From Methanomassiliicoccus sp. UBA6 (GTDB taxonomy: Archaea > Thermoplasmatota > Thermoplasmata > Methanomassiliicoccales > Methanomassiliicoccaceae), in NCBI GenBank assembly GCA_002508545.1, contig DAVH01000062.1:1-64000 (forward strand): DNA of 64,000 nucleotides, written 5' to 3'. Both the position numbers and the translations under genes were made by a program. Shown in pieces: positions 25,285 to 33,150 of this stretch. The notes beneath the pieces were generated by a model that had not been told where the DNA came from, did no database searches, and worked only from the letters and a program-made list of their open reading frames with translations. The number at the start of each line of letters is the position of its first letter. Within the stretch, counting starts at the first letter, position 1.

Positions 25285-25434
25285 ATGATATTGGAGCTGG
25301 CCATACTGTTCATCATCCTGGCGATCATAGCGGCCTTGCTCGGTGCCACCGGGGTGGCGGGCTTCTCGTGGTCGGTGGCGAAGTGGCTGCTGATCATTTT
25401 CGTGGTCTTGGCCATCGTTGCGCTCATCCTCTAG
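25285..25434 (+). CDS. Small DUF1328/YtjA-type membrane protein
   Basis: This 49-residue protein has two hydrophobic segments: an N-terminal helix ([16 protein letters not shown]) and a second one ([15 protein letters not shown]), joined by a short turn [15 protein letters not shown]. The GxGxxAG turn and lengths match DUF1328, a family of small membrane proteins of unknown function. The ATG at 25285 has GGAGGTG eight bases upstream, and a TATA box lies 40 nt upstream. It ends with TAG and precedes the M50 protease, whose own TATA box suggests separate transcription. Confidence 0.85.
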   Translation: MILELAILFIILAIIAALLGATGVAGFSWSVAKWLLIIFVVLAIVALIL

Positions 25435-25482
25435 CGGACGGCGTCGCCGGCCTCTGTCCCGATGCCGGCAATCAAACGCTAA

Positions 25483-25491
25483 AGTATAAAA
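25483..25491 (+). promoter_or_regulatory. TATA box of the M50 protease gene
   Basis: AGTATAAAA is centred about 31 nt before ATG 25518, predicting a leader of only a few bases. Confidence 0.55.
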
Positions 25492-25517
25492 GGCCCCTTG
25501 CTCGTGAGCACGGTCAG

Positions 25518-26165
25518 ATGTATGATCGCACCATCCACATACCGTCAGGTTATGGAAAGATCAGGTTCGGAAGGGTGGAGATGCGCAACATCGCCCTCGC
25601 CGTCGGGGCCCTGACCCTGGCGTTCACCTTGTCGATGTTCCTGCGCTCGTCCATCTCCGGGCTCACCACCACGGAGTTCTTCCTCTACGCCCTGGCCACG
25701 TCGTTCGTCGCCGTGCTCACCGGGTTCATGCTCCACGAGCTCGCTCACAAGGTGGTGGCGCAGCGTAACGGAGCGTGGGCGGAGTTCCGCGCCTACCCCA
25801 TGGGGCTGGCCATCGCGATAGTGACCGCCCTGTTCGGCTTCCTGCTCGCCGCGCCCGGCGCGGTGTACATCCAGGGAATGATAAGCCGGAAGCAGAACGG
25901 ACTGATCAGCATCGCCGGGCCGCTGACCAACCTCGGCCTGGGGATACCGTTCCTGGCCCTCGGGCTGTGGCTGGAGACCGGTCTGCTGGCCATCGCCCTG
26001 TACTGGATCGGTTCGGTGAACATCCTGCTGGCGGTGTTCAACCTGCTGCCGATAGCTCCCCTGGACGGCTCCAAGGTGCTGAAGTGGAGCGTGCCGATCT
26101 ACGCGGTCACCTTCGGCGGGACCGCGCTCCTGGCGGCACTGCTCCTGCTCGGCGTCCTGGCCTGA
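25518..26165 (+). CDS. M50-family site-2-protease-like membrane metalloprotease
   Basis: The 215-residue membrane protein carries HELAH (His73, Glu74, His77) at the end of a helix and the second zinc-ligand motif PLDGSK near 185 (LDG). Six transmembrane segments are visible. The absence of PDZ or CBS domains and the short length match compact archaeal M50B proteins. Family members cleave transmembrane segments of regulators. The ATG at 25518 is chosen from the TATA spacing. Its TGA forms a TGATCA palindrome with the stop of the convergent FAD oxidase. Confidence 0.9.
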   Translation: MYDRTIHIPSGYGKIRFGRVEMRNIALAVGALTLAFTLSMFLRSSISGLTTTEFFLYALATSFVAVLTGFMLHELAHKVVAQRNGAWAEFRAYPMGLAIAIVTALFGFLLAAPGAVYIQGMISRKQNGLISIAGPLTNLGLGIPFLALGLWLETGLLAIALYWIGSVNILLAVFNLLPIAPLDGSKVLKWSVPIYAVTFGGTALLAALLLLGVLA

Positions 26166-27599
26166 TCAGTCCTTCTGGTCGGGGCAGGGGTAGCGGAGGT
26201 GCTGGATGATGCAGCCCTCCCACTCCTGCATCTTGCCGGGGTTCATGATGTTGTTGGGGTCCAGGCCCTTCTTGATCGCCGCCATCGCTCCCAGGGCGGT
26301 GGCGCGCTCCTTTTGGAAGTAGGGCGCCTTGGAGATGCCGACGCCGTGCTCGCCGGTGACCGTGCCCCCCAGACGCACGCAGGTGTCGAAGATGTCGCGC
26401 ACCGCCATCTCGCCGTTGCGCCATGACTCCGGGGACTCCGGGTTCAGCAGCATTTTGGTGTGGAGGTTCCCGTCCGCCGCGTGCCCGTAGGTACCGACTA
26501 TGACGCCGTACTTCTCGGCGATCTTGCCGAACTCGACCACCGCGATCGGGATCTTGGATATGGGCACCGCCATGTCATCGGCCAGGGACACCGAAACCAG
26601 CCCGGCGCCGTATCGGGACAGGGCGGACATCACGCTCTTGCGGGAGTTGGTCCACTTGGCCATCTGCGCCGGGTCATCGGACTGCTGCAGCCCGACCGCG
26701 CCGATGGACTCGGCGACCTTCACGACCTCGGCCAGCTCCTCGGCCACGACCTTGGGGTCACCGTCCACCTCGATCATGCACAGCGCCTCCACGTCCGGGA
26801 GGCCAGCGTTGATGGCCTTGTTGACCGCGCGGATGCAGGTGGAGTCCATCAGCTCGACCGCGGACGGCAGCAGGGGTTTGGCGATGAGCGCGGAGACGCA
26901 CTTGCCGGCCTTCTCCAGCGTGTCGAAGCCGGCCACGATCATGGCCATCTTCTTGGGCTTGGGCACGATGCGCAGGGTGACCTGGGTGATGATCCCCAGG
27001 GTGCCCTCGCTGCCGACGAAGAGGCGCTCGAGCTGGTAGCCGGAGGCGTTCTTGAGCGTACGGGTGCCGACCTCGATGATCTCGCCGGTGGGGAGGACCA
27101 CTTCCAGCCCCAGCACGTAATCGCGGGTGCCGCCGTACTTTACCGCGCGCATCCCCGAGGCGTTGGTGGCGACCATGCCTCCGACGGTGCAGGCCTCGGC
27201 GCTGCCGGGGGTAGGGGGGAAGGTGAACTTGTAGGGGCCCAGGGCCTTCTGGAGGCTGTCGTACACGACTCCGGCCTCGCACACGCAGTACAGGTCCTCG
27301 ACCCGGATCTCCTTGATCTTGTTCATCCTGGTGAGATCGATGACCATGCCGCCCTTCAAGGGCACGGCGCCGCCGCACAGGCCGGTGCCGGCGCCGCGGG
27401 GCACGATGGGGATCTTGAGCTTGTTCGCCAGCTTGACCAGCTGGGCCACCTGCTCGGTGCTCCTTGGCTGGACCACGATATCAGGGGTGACGTGGTGGAT
27501 GGAGGCATCGAAGCCATAGGTGTAGCGGTCCGCAATCCTTGTGGAATAGTTGTTCTCGCCGACGATCGTCCCGATCTGCTCTACCACGGTCTGGTCCAT
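26166..27599 (-). CDS. FAD-linked oxidase (GlcD/D-lactate dehydrogenase-like)
   Basis: The 477-residue protein has an N-terminal PCMH-type FAD-binding domain (QPRSTEQVAQLVKLANK, PRGAGTGLCGGAVP, and GSAEACTVGGMVATNASG) and a C-terminal oxidase domain with YGHAADGNLHTKM, GGTVTGEHGVG and the usual NPGKM end. Related enzymes oxidise D-2-hydroxyacids such as D-lactate or glycolate. No Fe-S partner subunit (GlcF) is encoded next to it, so the electron acceptor is unknown. ATG at 27599 is chosen because upstream sequence is not conserved-looking and a TATA-like TTTTTTATC lies about 30 nt before it. Confidence 0.92.
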   Translation of the reverse strand: MDQTVVEQIGTIVGENNYSTRIADRYTYGFDASIHHVTPDIVVQPRSTEQVAQLVKLANKLKIPIVPRGAGTGLCGGAVPLKGGMVIDLTRMNKIKEIRVEDLYCVCEAGVVYDSLQKALGPYKFTFPPTPGSAEACTVGGMVATNASGMRAVKYGGTRDYVLGLEVVLPTGEIIEVGTRTLKNASGYQLERLFVGSEGTLGIITQVTLRIVPKPKKMAMIVAGFDTLEKAGKCVSALIAKPLLPSAVELMDSTCIRAVNKAINAGLPDVEALCMIEVDGDPKVVAEELAEVVKVAESIGAVGLQQSDDPAQMAKWTNSRKSVMSALSRYGAGLVSVSLADDMAVPISKIPIAVVEFGKIAEKYGVIVGTYGHAADGNLHTKMLLNPESPESWRNGEMAVRDIFDTCVRLGGTVTGEHGVGISKAPYFQKERATALGAMAAIKKGLDPNNIMNPGKMQEWEGCIIQHLRYPCPDQKD

Positions 27600-27877
27600 G
27601 ACATCACTACCCAGCCCATTGTGGAGGGGTGATAAAAAACCTATCGAGGAACGACGGAGCAGACTACGATGTTCCGCAGCCGACCCTCGTTCTCGTGGTC
27701 CGGCGCTGCCCATTCACTACTGCGAGGATCCGCTGATAATGCTGATGCCCCTCCTCGGGGACCCTGGGCTCAGAGGATGGGCGTGAGCGGCCGCGCAGAG
27801 GTCGAGAGCCGCTTCACTCGTAGTGTTCAGCCCATCCCAGGTCGCTTCGGCGAGAGGATGCTCGGAACGCCGTTCTC

Positions 27878-28273
27878 TCACTTCAGGTCGATCTTGACCC
27901 CGGCGTCCTTGAGGACCTCCATCGCCTTGTCAAGATAGACCTCCTTCATCAGGATGTGGTCGGTGGAGAAGGAGGATATCGCGAACAGGCTGATGTTCTG
28001 GTCGGCGAGCAGCTTCGTGATGTAGGCGAGGAACCCGATGAGGTCGAACGGCAGCTTGGTGTCGAAGGATATTATGCGGAACGGCTTCTCCTCCTCCAGC
28101 ATCTTGATGCCGCTGTTCAGCTCCGCCACCACGGTGATCTCCGCACCATCGGTGACGACCGCGAACACCCTGCTGTCGAATTCGGGGATGGCCGCCACCT
28201 TCCCTATGGTGTACTCCTTCCTGCGGACCGACGCCCGGATCTCCGTGTCCTTCTTGAACTCCTCGAACTTCAT
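27878..28273 (-). CDS. ACT-domain protein
   Basis: The 131-residue protein is made of two tandem halves of the ACT fold typical of ACT_7-like proteins: a beta-rich first part (VAAIPEFDSRVFAVVTDGAEITVVAEL) and a second ACT with LIGFLAYITKLLADQNISLFAISSFSTDHILM. These usually bind amino acids allosterically. No enzyme domain is fused to it, and no obvious partner is nearby. ATG at 28273 follows GGAAGA. The 278 bases after it (27600-27877) hold nothing I recognise. Confidence 0.8.
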   Translation of the reverse strand: MKFEEFKKDTEIRASVRRKEYTIGKVAAIPEFDSRVFAVVTDGAEITVVAELNSGIKMLEEEKPFRIISFDTKLPFDLIGFLAYITKLLADQNISLFAISSFSTDHILMKEVYLDKAMEVLKDAGVKIDLK

Positions 28274-28403
28274 TCTATCTTCCGAGAGGGTGATAGAGTC
28301 GGAATCAGATATTAATCAAGACGCTCCCGGCCAGTCAACCTCGTCCTGAATTTGTCATAATGTGGACATTCTAAAAGGGCCCGTCCCCCGGTCATCCTAG
28401 TAA

Positions 28404-28520
28404 TCACTTCCGGCCGTAGTGCTTACGCGTGGCCAGCTTTCCGATACTGCGGATGAACCTCCCCTGCTCATGGCCCCTTCCCGGAATGTGGGTGGCCGGT
28501 CTCCGGAGGTCCGGCATCAT
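28404..28520 (-). CDS. 38-residue basic protein (novel small ORF)
   Basis: A short reading frame starts at tandem ATG-ATG with GAGGAA eight bases before it and ends in TGA. The product is very basic (Arg, Lys, His in about one third of positions) and ends in GRFIRSIGKLATRKHYGRK. A TATA-like element (ATATATTATC) about 60-70 nt upstream also faces the glycosyltransferase. The protein is too small for domain detection; the composition is like a ribosome- or RNA-binding peptide, but I do not recognise a family. Reality is supported by RBS, composition and codon use, not by homology. Confidence 0.5.
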   Translation of the reverse strand: MMPDLRRPATHIPGRGHEQGRFIRSIGKLATRKHYGRK

Positions 28521-28579
28521 GAAATGTTCCTCGACATTTCCGTCGATTGAACACGCCTAGAGATGATGGGGGCCGAATC

Positions 28580-28590
28580 GATAATATATC
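28580..28590. promoter_or_regulatory. Bidirectional TATA region between the small basic protein and the glycosyltransferase
   Basis: GATAATATATC reads as a TATA box on both strands. It lies about 45 nt before ATG 28631 and about 65 nt before the small protein start. Confidence 0.4.
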
Positions 28591-28630
28591 CGGATGGGCG
28601 ATGGTCAGGCCGTCCACGGGGCTCATCAGG

Positions 28631-29587
28631 ATGAGGATACTACACATCGAGAACACCGCGGGGGTAGGCTGGCAGATCGCCCAGGGGCAGAGGGCGCTGG
28701 GGCATCAGGCCGAGGTCCTCGAGACCTATCGGGGCAGGATCCGGTTCGGGCACGATCACGAGAACTACTACGAGGGACCTTTCATCCCGATCAAGATGCT
28801 GCGGACGCTGCTGCTCGCCCGGCACTACGACATCGTTCACATGCATGCCGGGATCGCGTTCAAGCGCATCGACATCCCGGCCATCAAGCGCCTCCTGCGC
28901 AAGCCCCTGGTGGTCCACTACCACGGGTCGGAGACCAGGATGGGCTACGGGATGTACCGCCAGCATCTGGCCGACGCCAAGATCGTGGCCACCCCGGACC
29001 TGCTGCAGTGGCACCCTGGGGCGACCTACGTGCCGATTCCCCAGTCCCCCCTGGAGTATCACTTCGAGTTCGACGGGCGGCTGAAGGTCCTGCACGCGCC
29101 GACCAACCGGAGGCTCAAGGGTACCGACCTCATCCTCGAGGCGATTGACAAGGCCAAGGAGGAGGGCATCCCCTTCGACTTCACCTTGGTGGAGGGTGCC
29201 GCTCACGAGGAGCTGCTGGAGCGGTTCCGGCACAACAACGTGTACATCGACCGGGCGATCGCCGAGGCCGACGGCAAGCCCATCGGGACGATGGGGGTCG
29301 CGCCCCTGGAGGCGATGTCCACCGGGAACGCGGTCATCATGCACATCAACGATCAGTATCTTCCGTTCTACGAGGGCTGCCCGGTCATCAACGTCAGGCC
29401 AACGGTGCAATCGCTGGTATCGTCGCTCCGGGAGCTCGCGGCCATGCCGGAGAGGATCAGGGAGCTCGGGGAGAAGGGGGCGAGGTACGTGGCCGAGACC
29501 AGGGACCCCAAGGCTATCGCCCGGATGTGCTTGGATATCTACGAGCAGGTCCTGGCGAGGCGGGAGCGGCCTGCCGGAGCGGAGTGA
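28631..29587 (+). CDS. GT-B glycosyltransferase (family 1-like)
   Basis: The 318-residue protein begins MRILHIENTAGVGWQIAQG, the nucleotide-diphosphate-sugar acceptor half of a GT-B fold, and carries DIVHMHAG and KPLVVHYHGSE. The C-terminal half has a conserved Glu region PLEAMSTGNAVIM that contacts the donor sugar, as in glycosyltransferase family 4/1. Length is short but complete. The acceptor cannot be predicted, though glycosylation of lipids or surface proteins is typical. ATG at 28631 is preferred; an in-frame ATG at 28601 would add ten residues that do not fit the fold. Confidence 0.85.
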   Translation: MRILHIENTAGVGWQIAQGQRALGHQAEVLETYRGRIRFGHDHENYYEGPFIPIKMLRTLLLARHYDIVHMHAGIAFKRIDIPAIKRLLRKPLVVHYHGSETRMGYGMYRQHLADAKIVATPDLLQWHPGATYVPIPQSPLEYHFEFDGRLKVLHAPTNRRLKGTDLILEAIDKAKEEGIPFDFTLVEGAAHEELLERFRHNNVYIDRAIAEADGKPIGTMGVAPLEAMSTGNAVIMHINDQYLPFYEGCPVINVRPTVQSLVSSLRELAAMPERIRELGEKGARYVAETRDPKAIARMCLDIYEQVLARRERPAGAE

Positions 29588-29634
29588 TCCAGGAAGGTTG
29601 ATCACGGCAGGGCGCGGACGCTCGGGCCAGGGAT

Positions 29635-30171
29635 CTACGGCGCTCGCTTCCGCCTCTCGTCCCAGTCCTGCCGGAGGATGGACATGAGGACGCTGTCGAC
29701 ATACCTGCCGTCCTTGAACCGGTGATGTCGGACCACCCCCTCGCGGACGAAGCCGCACTTCTCGTAGCACCTGATGGCCCGATGGTTGCCGACGTCGGCG
29801 TAGAGGCCCACCCGTTCCAATCCGAGCTCGTCGAAGAGGTACCCCAGCAGCACGGTGATGGCATCGGTCCCGTACCCCCGGGACCAGAGATCCTTCTCTC
29901 CGATCATGATGCCCAGGTCGGTCTTCCGGTTCCTCCAGTCCAACCCGATCATGCCGATGTTGCCGATGAGGCGGCCGTCCCGGGTCTCGATGGAGAAGGC
30001 CTTGTCCTTGCCCGCCGTCATGTGATGATACCACACCACCTCGTCCTCCATCGACATGGGGGGCTCGAACTGGAGGTACGTCGTGACCTCGGGGTCGTTG
30101 ATCCACTTGACGAACGTGGGCAGGTCGCCCTGCTCGACGGCCCGGATGCGGACGAGAGCGCCTTCGAGCAT
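29635..30171 (-). CDS. GNAT acetyltransferase (RimJ/RimL type), second of a tandem pair
   Basis: The 178-residue protein is a full GNAT domain: substrate-side start (VRIRAVEQGDLPTFVKWINDPEV), acetyl-CoA loop LGIMIGEKDLWSRGYGTDAI, and terminal helix YADVGNHRAIRCYEKCGF. RimJ/RimL-like members acetylate protein N-termini, ribosomal proteins or antibiotics. The ATG overlaps the TGA of the upstream gene by one base. It has the same length (178 residues) as the preceding acetyltransferase, indicating tandem duplication. It ends with TAG. Confidence 0.88.
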   Translation of the reverse strand: MLEGALVRIRAVEQGDLPTFVKWINDPEVTTYLQFEPPMSMEDEVVWYHHMTAGKDKAFSIETRDGRLIGNIGMIGLDWRNRKTDLGIMIGEKDLWSRGYGTDAITVLLGYLFDELGLERVGLYADVGNHRAIRCYEKCGFVREGVVRHHRFKDGRYVDSVLMSILRQDWDERRKRAP

Positions 30172-30707
30172 CAGCGCCTCCCCTCCTCGGCCCTTAGGAC
30201 GCTCATGATGTGCGATGATGCGGGCCTCCCGTGATGATAGTGGTCGTCCCTCAGGGTCCCCTCGAGCTCGAACCCCGCGGCGCGGTAGCAGGCGATCGCA
30301 CCATCATTGTAGCACGGCACCCGGAGGTACACCCGGTGAAGGTTCATGACCTCGAAGGCGTGGGCCACCATCATCCTGGCGGCCTCCACGTCCTTCCCCC
30401 GGCCCTGCTCCGAGACCTCTCCGATCACCAGGTCCAGCTCGGCGTTGGAGTTACGTAGGTCGATGTGCGAGAGCCCCGTCCAGCCGATGGCCTTCTCCGT
30501 TCCGAGGTCGACGATCATGAAATCGCGGTTGGTCGGCGACGTCAGCTTTTTCTCCACGATCGACCGCTCCTCGTCGACCGAGATGCAGAACAGGGCGTGG
30601 CGCAGGCCGAGGTCCTCGATGACCCGCTGATCGTTGTACCACTTGTACAGGTGCCAGACGTCCTCGCTCACCATCGGCCGGAGGCCGACCTGTGTTCCCT
30701 TCAGCAT
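30171..30707 (-). CDS. GNAT acetyltransferase (RimJ/RimL type), first of a tandem pair
   Basis: The 178-residue protein shows the same layout as its neighbour: VGLRPMVSEDVWHLYKWYND at the start, the acetyl-CoA loop LVIGEVSEQGRGKDVEAARM and the terminal RVPCYNDGAIACYRAAGFELEGTL. Start ATG at 30707 is chosen; the in-frame upstream extension is not conserved-looking. It is transcribed with the second acetyltransferase through TGATG coupling. Substrates are unknown. The pair probably arose by duplication and divergence. Confidence 0.88.
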   Translation of the reverse strand: MLKGTQVGLRPMVSEDVWHLYKWYNDQRVIEDLGLRHALFCISVDEERSIVEKKLTSPTNRDFMIVDLGTEKAIGWTGLSHIDLRNSNAELDLVIGEVSEQGRGKDVEAARMMVAHAFEVMNLHRVYLRVPCYNDGAIACYRAAGFELEGTLRDDHYHHGRPASSHIMSVLRAEEGRR

Positions 30708-30853
30708 CGTAGCCGCTCCGATTCCCAATGCCCCCGCTCGGTAATTAACCGTTGCCGGCCATCGATCTCGACGATGGCTGACCAATCCGAGGGTCGGGAT
30801 CACGCTCCCGGAAGGTCAAAAATGGCTTAAGGCAGCAGCTGATACGACAGTAC

Positions 30854-31492
30854 ATGGACGCTAAGATCGTTCTCCTGGGAGCTCCCGGGTCAGGCAAAGG
30901 CACTCAGGCCAAGAGGCTCTGCCAGGAGCTCGGGCTCACTCTGATATCGACCGGGGACCTCCTCCGCGAGGCGGTACGCAACAACACCCCCCTGGGCGTC
31001 AAGGCGAAAGGGTACATGGACGCCGGAAAGCTCGTGCCGGACGAGCTGGTGATCGGACTAATCAAGGAGAAGCTGTCCGGCCTGAAGGGCGGTTTCCTCC
31101 TGGACGGGTTCCCCCGGAACCTGGAGCAGGCCAAGATGCTGGACACCATCGCGAACATCAACATGGCGATCAACCTGGACGTGGACGAGCAGATCATCGT
31201 CGACCGCATAGTGAAACGGCGCAGCTGCAAGCAGTGCAACGAGGTCTACCACCTCGAGGCCAAGCCCACCAAGGTGGCGGACGTGTGCGACAAGTGCGGC
31301 GGGGAGCTGTACCAGAGGACCGATGACTCCGAGCCGGTGGTGCGCGAGCGGCTCAGGGTGTACAAGGAGCGCACCCTGCCGCTGACCAAGTTCTACCAGG
31401 ACCGCGGCATCTTGATCAACGTTGACGGCCAGGGGGAGATCGACGAGGTGTTCGAGAGGATCCTCAAGGCCGTCAAGGAGTTCAAACACTAG
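30854..31492 (+). CDS. adk: Adenylate kinase (bacterial type, zinc lid)
   Basis: The enzyme interconverts ATP + AMP and 2 ADP. The 212-residue protein has the P-loop GAPGSGKGTQ (9-18), the AMP-binding DGFPRN, and a lid with C125-x2-C128 and C145-x2-C148, the zinc-binding form seen in Gram-positive and some archaeal Adk. This is the bacterial-type Adk rather than the archaeal AdkA. ATG at 30854 follows an AT-rich promoter region (about 30818-30832). It ends with TAG and is followed by a perfect nine-pair hairpin. Confidence 0.97.
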   Translation: MDAKIVLLGAPGSGKGTQAKRLCQELGLTLISTGDLLREAVRNNTPLGVKAKGYMDAGKLVPDELVIGLIKEKLSGLKGGFLLDGFPRNLEQAKMLDTIANINMAINLDVDEQIIVDRIVKRRSCKQCNEVYHLEAKPTKVADVCDKCGGELYQRTDDSEPVVRERLRVYKERTLPLTKFYQDRGILINVDGQGEIDEVFERILKAVKEFKH

Positions 31493-31494
31493 AG

Positions 31495-31519
31495 GGGCCG
31501 GGCCGGGGGTGCCCGGCCC
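31495..31519 (+). terminator. GC-rich hairpin after adk
   Basis: GGGCCGGGC at 31495-31503 and GCCCGGCCC at 31511-31519 form a perfect nine-pair stem with a seven-base loop, just after the adk stop. No T-run follows, so it may stabilise the mRNA end rather than terminate. Confidence 0.5.
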
Positions 31520-31566
31520 GAGCGATACATTTAAAAGTTATGAGCAGTTTCCTGGCTCACAGCCAT

Positions 31567-31639
31567 AGCCCCGTAGTGTAGCGGTCAATCATGCGAGACT
31601 CTGGATCTTGCGACGGCAGTTCGAATCTGCCCGGGGCTA
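31567..31639 (+). tRNA. tRNA-Gln (CTG anticodon)
   Basis: The sequence folds into a cloverleaf with acceptor arms AGCCCCG and CGGGGCT, discriminator A, anticodon stem CGAGA/TCTTG with loop CTCTGGA (anticodon CTG, reading CAG), and T arm GGCAG TTCGAAT CTGCC. CCA at 31640-31642 directly follows, so the tail is encoded or coincidental. A TATA-like TTTAAAAG lies about 35 nt upstream. Confidence 0.95.
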
Positions 31640-31687
31640 CCATTATTCTCTCATTCTTTCAGAACATCAGGTCCGCTCACGCCGGGC

Positions 31688-32278
31688 TCACAGCTTCAGG
31701 TCCTTGGGGTCGAAGTGCTCCCTGCCGGCGGCCAGGTCTTTGAGGTACTGCTCCCCGTCCTCGGGCCCGCGCGCGTACAGGGTGTCGCCGGCCATCATGG
31801 TGGTGTGCTGGTCCGGGCCGTATATGTACCGCCGTCCCCTCCGGATGGCGATGACGAACATCCCGGTGTTGGTGGCCAGCCGGACCTTTCCCAGGGTGGC
31901 CCCGTCAAGGTCGGAGCTCTCCCCCACCGTGACCGCGGTGATGATGACGTCCGTTTCCCTCAGCGCCAGCTGGATGACCGGATGGGGAGGCACGTCCATG
32001 CGGACCACGTCCGCGATCTTCAGCGCGGCGTTGGAGATCTCCCCTACGGACTGCGCGAGACGGATGATTAGGAGCGCCTTCTTGATGTCCTTGTCCTCGG
32101 TGGCGTTCTGGATCGCCATCTCCTGGATCTCGTTCTCCAGCTCCCTCATGCGGCTGTCGAGCTGGTAGACCTCCTCGGCGATGTCCCGGTTGTTGTACAG
32201 CAGCGACGAGTATGCCAGGTCGACCATGAGCTCGGAGGTGTCCTTGATCTCCAGCAGCATATCTTCCAGCGCGCCCAT
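31688..32278 (-). CDS. PhoU/RCK_C regulatory protein, second of a pair
   Basis: The 196-residue protein has an N-terminal helical PhoU-like domain (MLLEIKDTSELMVDLAYSSL ... SRMRELENEI) and a C-terminal TrkA-C (RCK_C) domain (VGESSDLDGATLGKVRLATNTGMFVIAIRRG ... GDTLYARGPEDG). RCK_C domains sense ligands and control ion transport. The ATG overlaps the TGA of the preceding gene by one base. The pair is divergent from an MgtE-type transporter, suggesting they regulate or gate divalent cation uptake. Confidence 0.85.
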   Translation of the reverse strand: MGALEDMLLEIKDTSELMVDLAYSSLLYNNRDIAEEVYQLDSRMRELENEIQEMAIQNATEDKDIKKALLIIRLAQSVGEISNAALKIADVVRMDVPPHPVIQLALRETDVIITAVTVGESSDLDGATLGKVRLATNTGMFVIAIRRGRRYIYGPDQHTTMMAGDTLYARGPEDGEQYLKDLAAGREHFDPKDLKL

Positions 32279-32904
32279 CAGTCTTCCTCCGGATACACTG
32301 GCCATTTCTCCGCACCGGAGGTGAAGCGACGCAGGCGCTCGAACCCGTCCTCGGTGCCGCGCACGACGAGCACGTCGCCCTCCTTGAGTCGCTCGGTCTC
32401 CTCCGGATCATATATCCATCGTATGCCGCGCTTGATGGCGATGATCCGCATGCCCGTCTCGGTCTCCACGCTCAGGTCTTCCAGGCTCTTGCCTCCCATG
32501 TCCGACCGGTCGGAGAGGGTCAGCAGGCGGATCTTCTCCTCCGCCTCCTTGAGCACGAGGCTGACGATGGGGCTGCCCTTGGGGTTGAGGTCCAGAAGCC
32601 CGACGATGTCCCCCGCGGCGGCGGAGATGGCGGCCGCTCCTTCGGCCACCTGCAGCAGGCCGGACAGCTGCACGGCGTCCTGGGTGGTCCTGGAGGCGAG
32701 CATCATGCGGATCTTGATCTCGTGGTTGAGGGTGTCCATCCTGGCCCCGAGGTGATGGACCTCGGCGCCGATCTCCTGGCTGTCGAACAGCAGCGCTGCG
32801 TAGGCCAGGTCCACGATGACCTCGGAGATGTCCTTTATCTCGGTCAAAAGCTCTCTGACGGTGAGGTTCTCCTTCTCCTCATCGCGGTCCTCGTAGTCCA
32901 CCAT
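32278..32904 (-). CDS. PhoU/RCK_C regulatory protein, first of a pair
   Basis: The 208-residue protein is a paralogue of the next gene: PhoU-like helices (LLTEIKDISEVIVDLAYAALLF ... GARMDTLNHEIKIRMM) and an RCK_C domain (LSDRSDMGGKSLEDLSVETETGMRIIAIKRG ... GDVLVVRGTEDG). Both keep the IAIxRGxRWIY-like strand. The two probably form a heterodimer or a PhoU-RCK sensor complex. The start ATG at 32904 leads the two-gene operon. The promoter region is shared with the divergent transporter gene (32905-33150). Confidence 0.85.
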   Translation of the reverse strand: MVDYEDRDEEKENLTVRELLTEIKDISEVIVDLAYAALLFDSQEIGAEVHHLGARMDTLNHEIKIRMMLASRTTQDAVQLSGLLQVAEGAAAISAAAGDIVGLLDLNPKGSPIVSLVLKEAEEKIRLLTLSDRSDMGGKSLEDLSVETETGMRIIAIKRGIRWIYDPEETERLKEGDVLVVRGTEDGFERLRRFTSGAEKWPVYPEED

Positions 32905-33150
32905 TGCCTATTGCACCCTCCCCGGACCCGGGGCTCTATGGCGGAAGCTGAATAGAACTTCGTTAGATCGATCCTCACTAAGGTTCAACGGTGTCCACCA
33001 GGCCGGCACTAGCCGCTCGCGCTCGTGCCATCCTTAAATTCGATTGAGATATATATCAATTGTCGGGCATCGGGGGCCTTACCGCCCTCACGCTCCTGCC
33101 TGAGGAAGTTGATATATGAATTAGAGGTTTCCGTCAACGGGGTGAACTGA

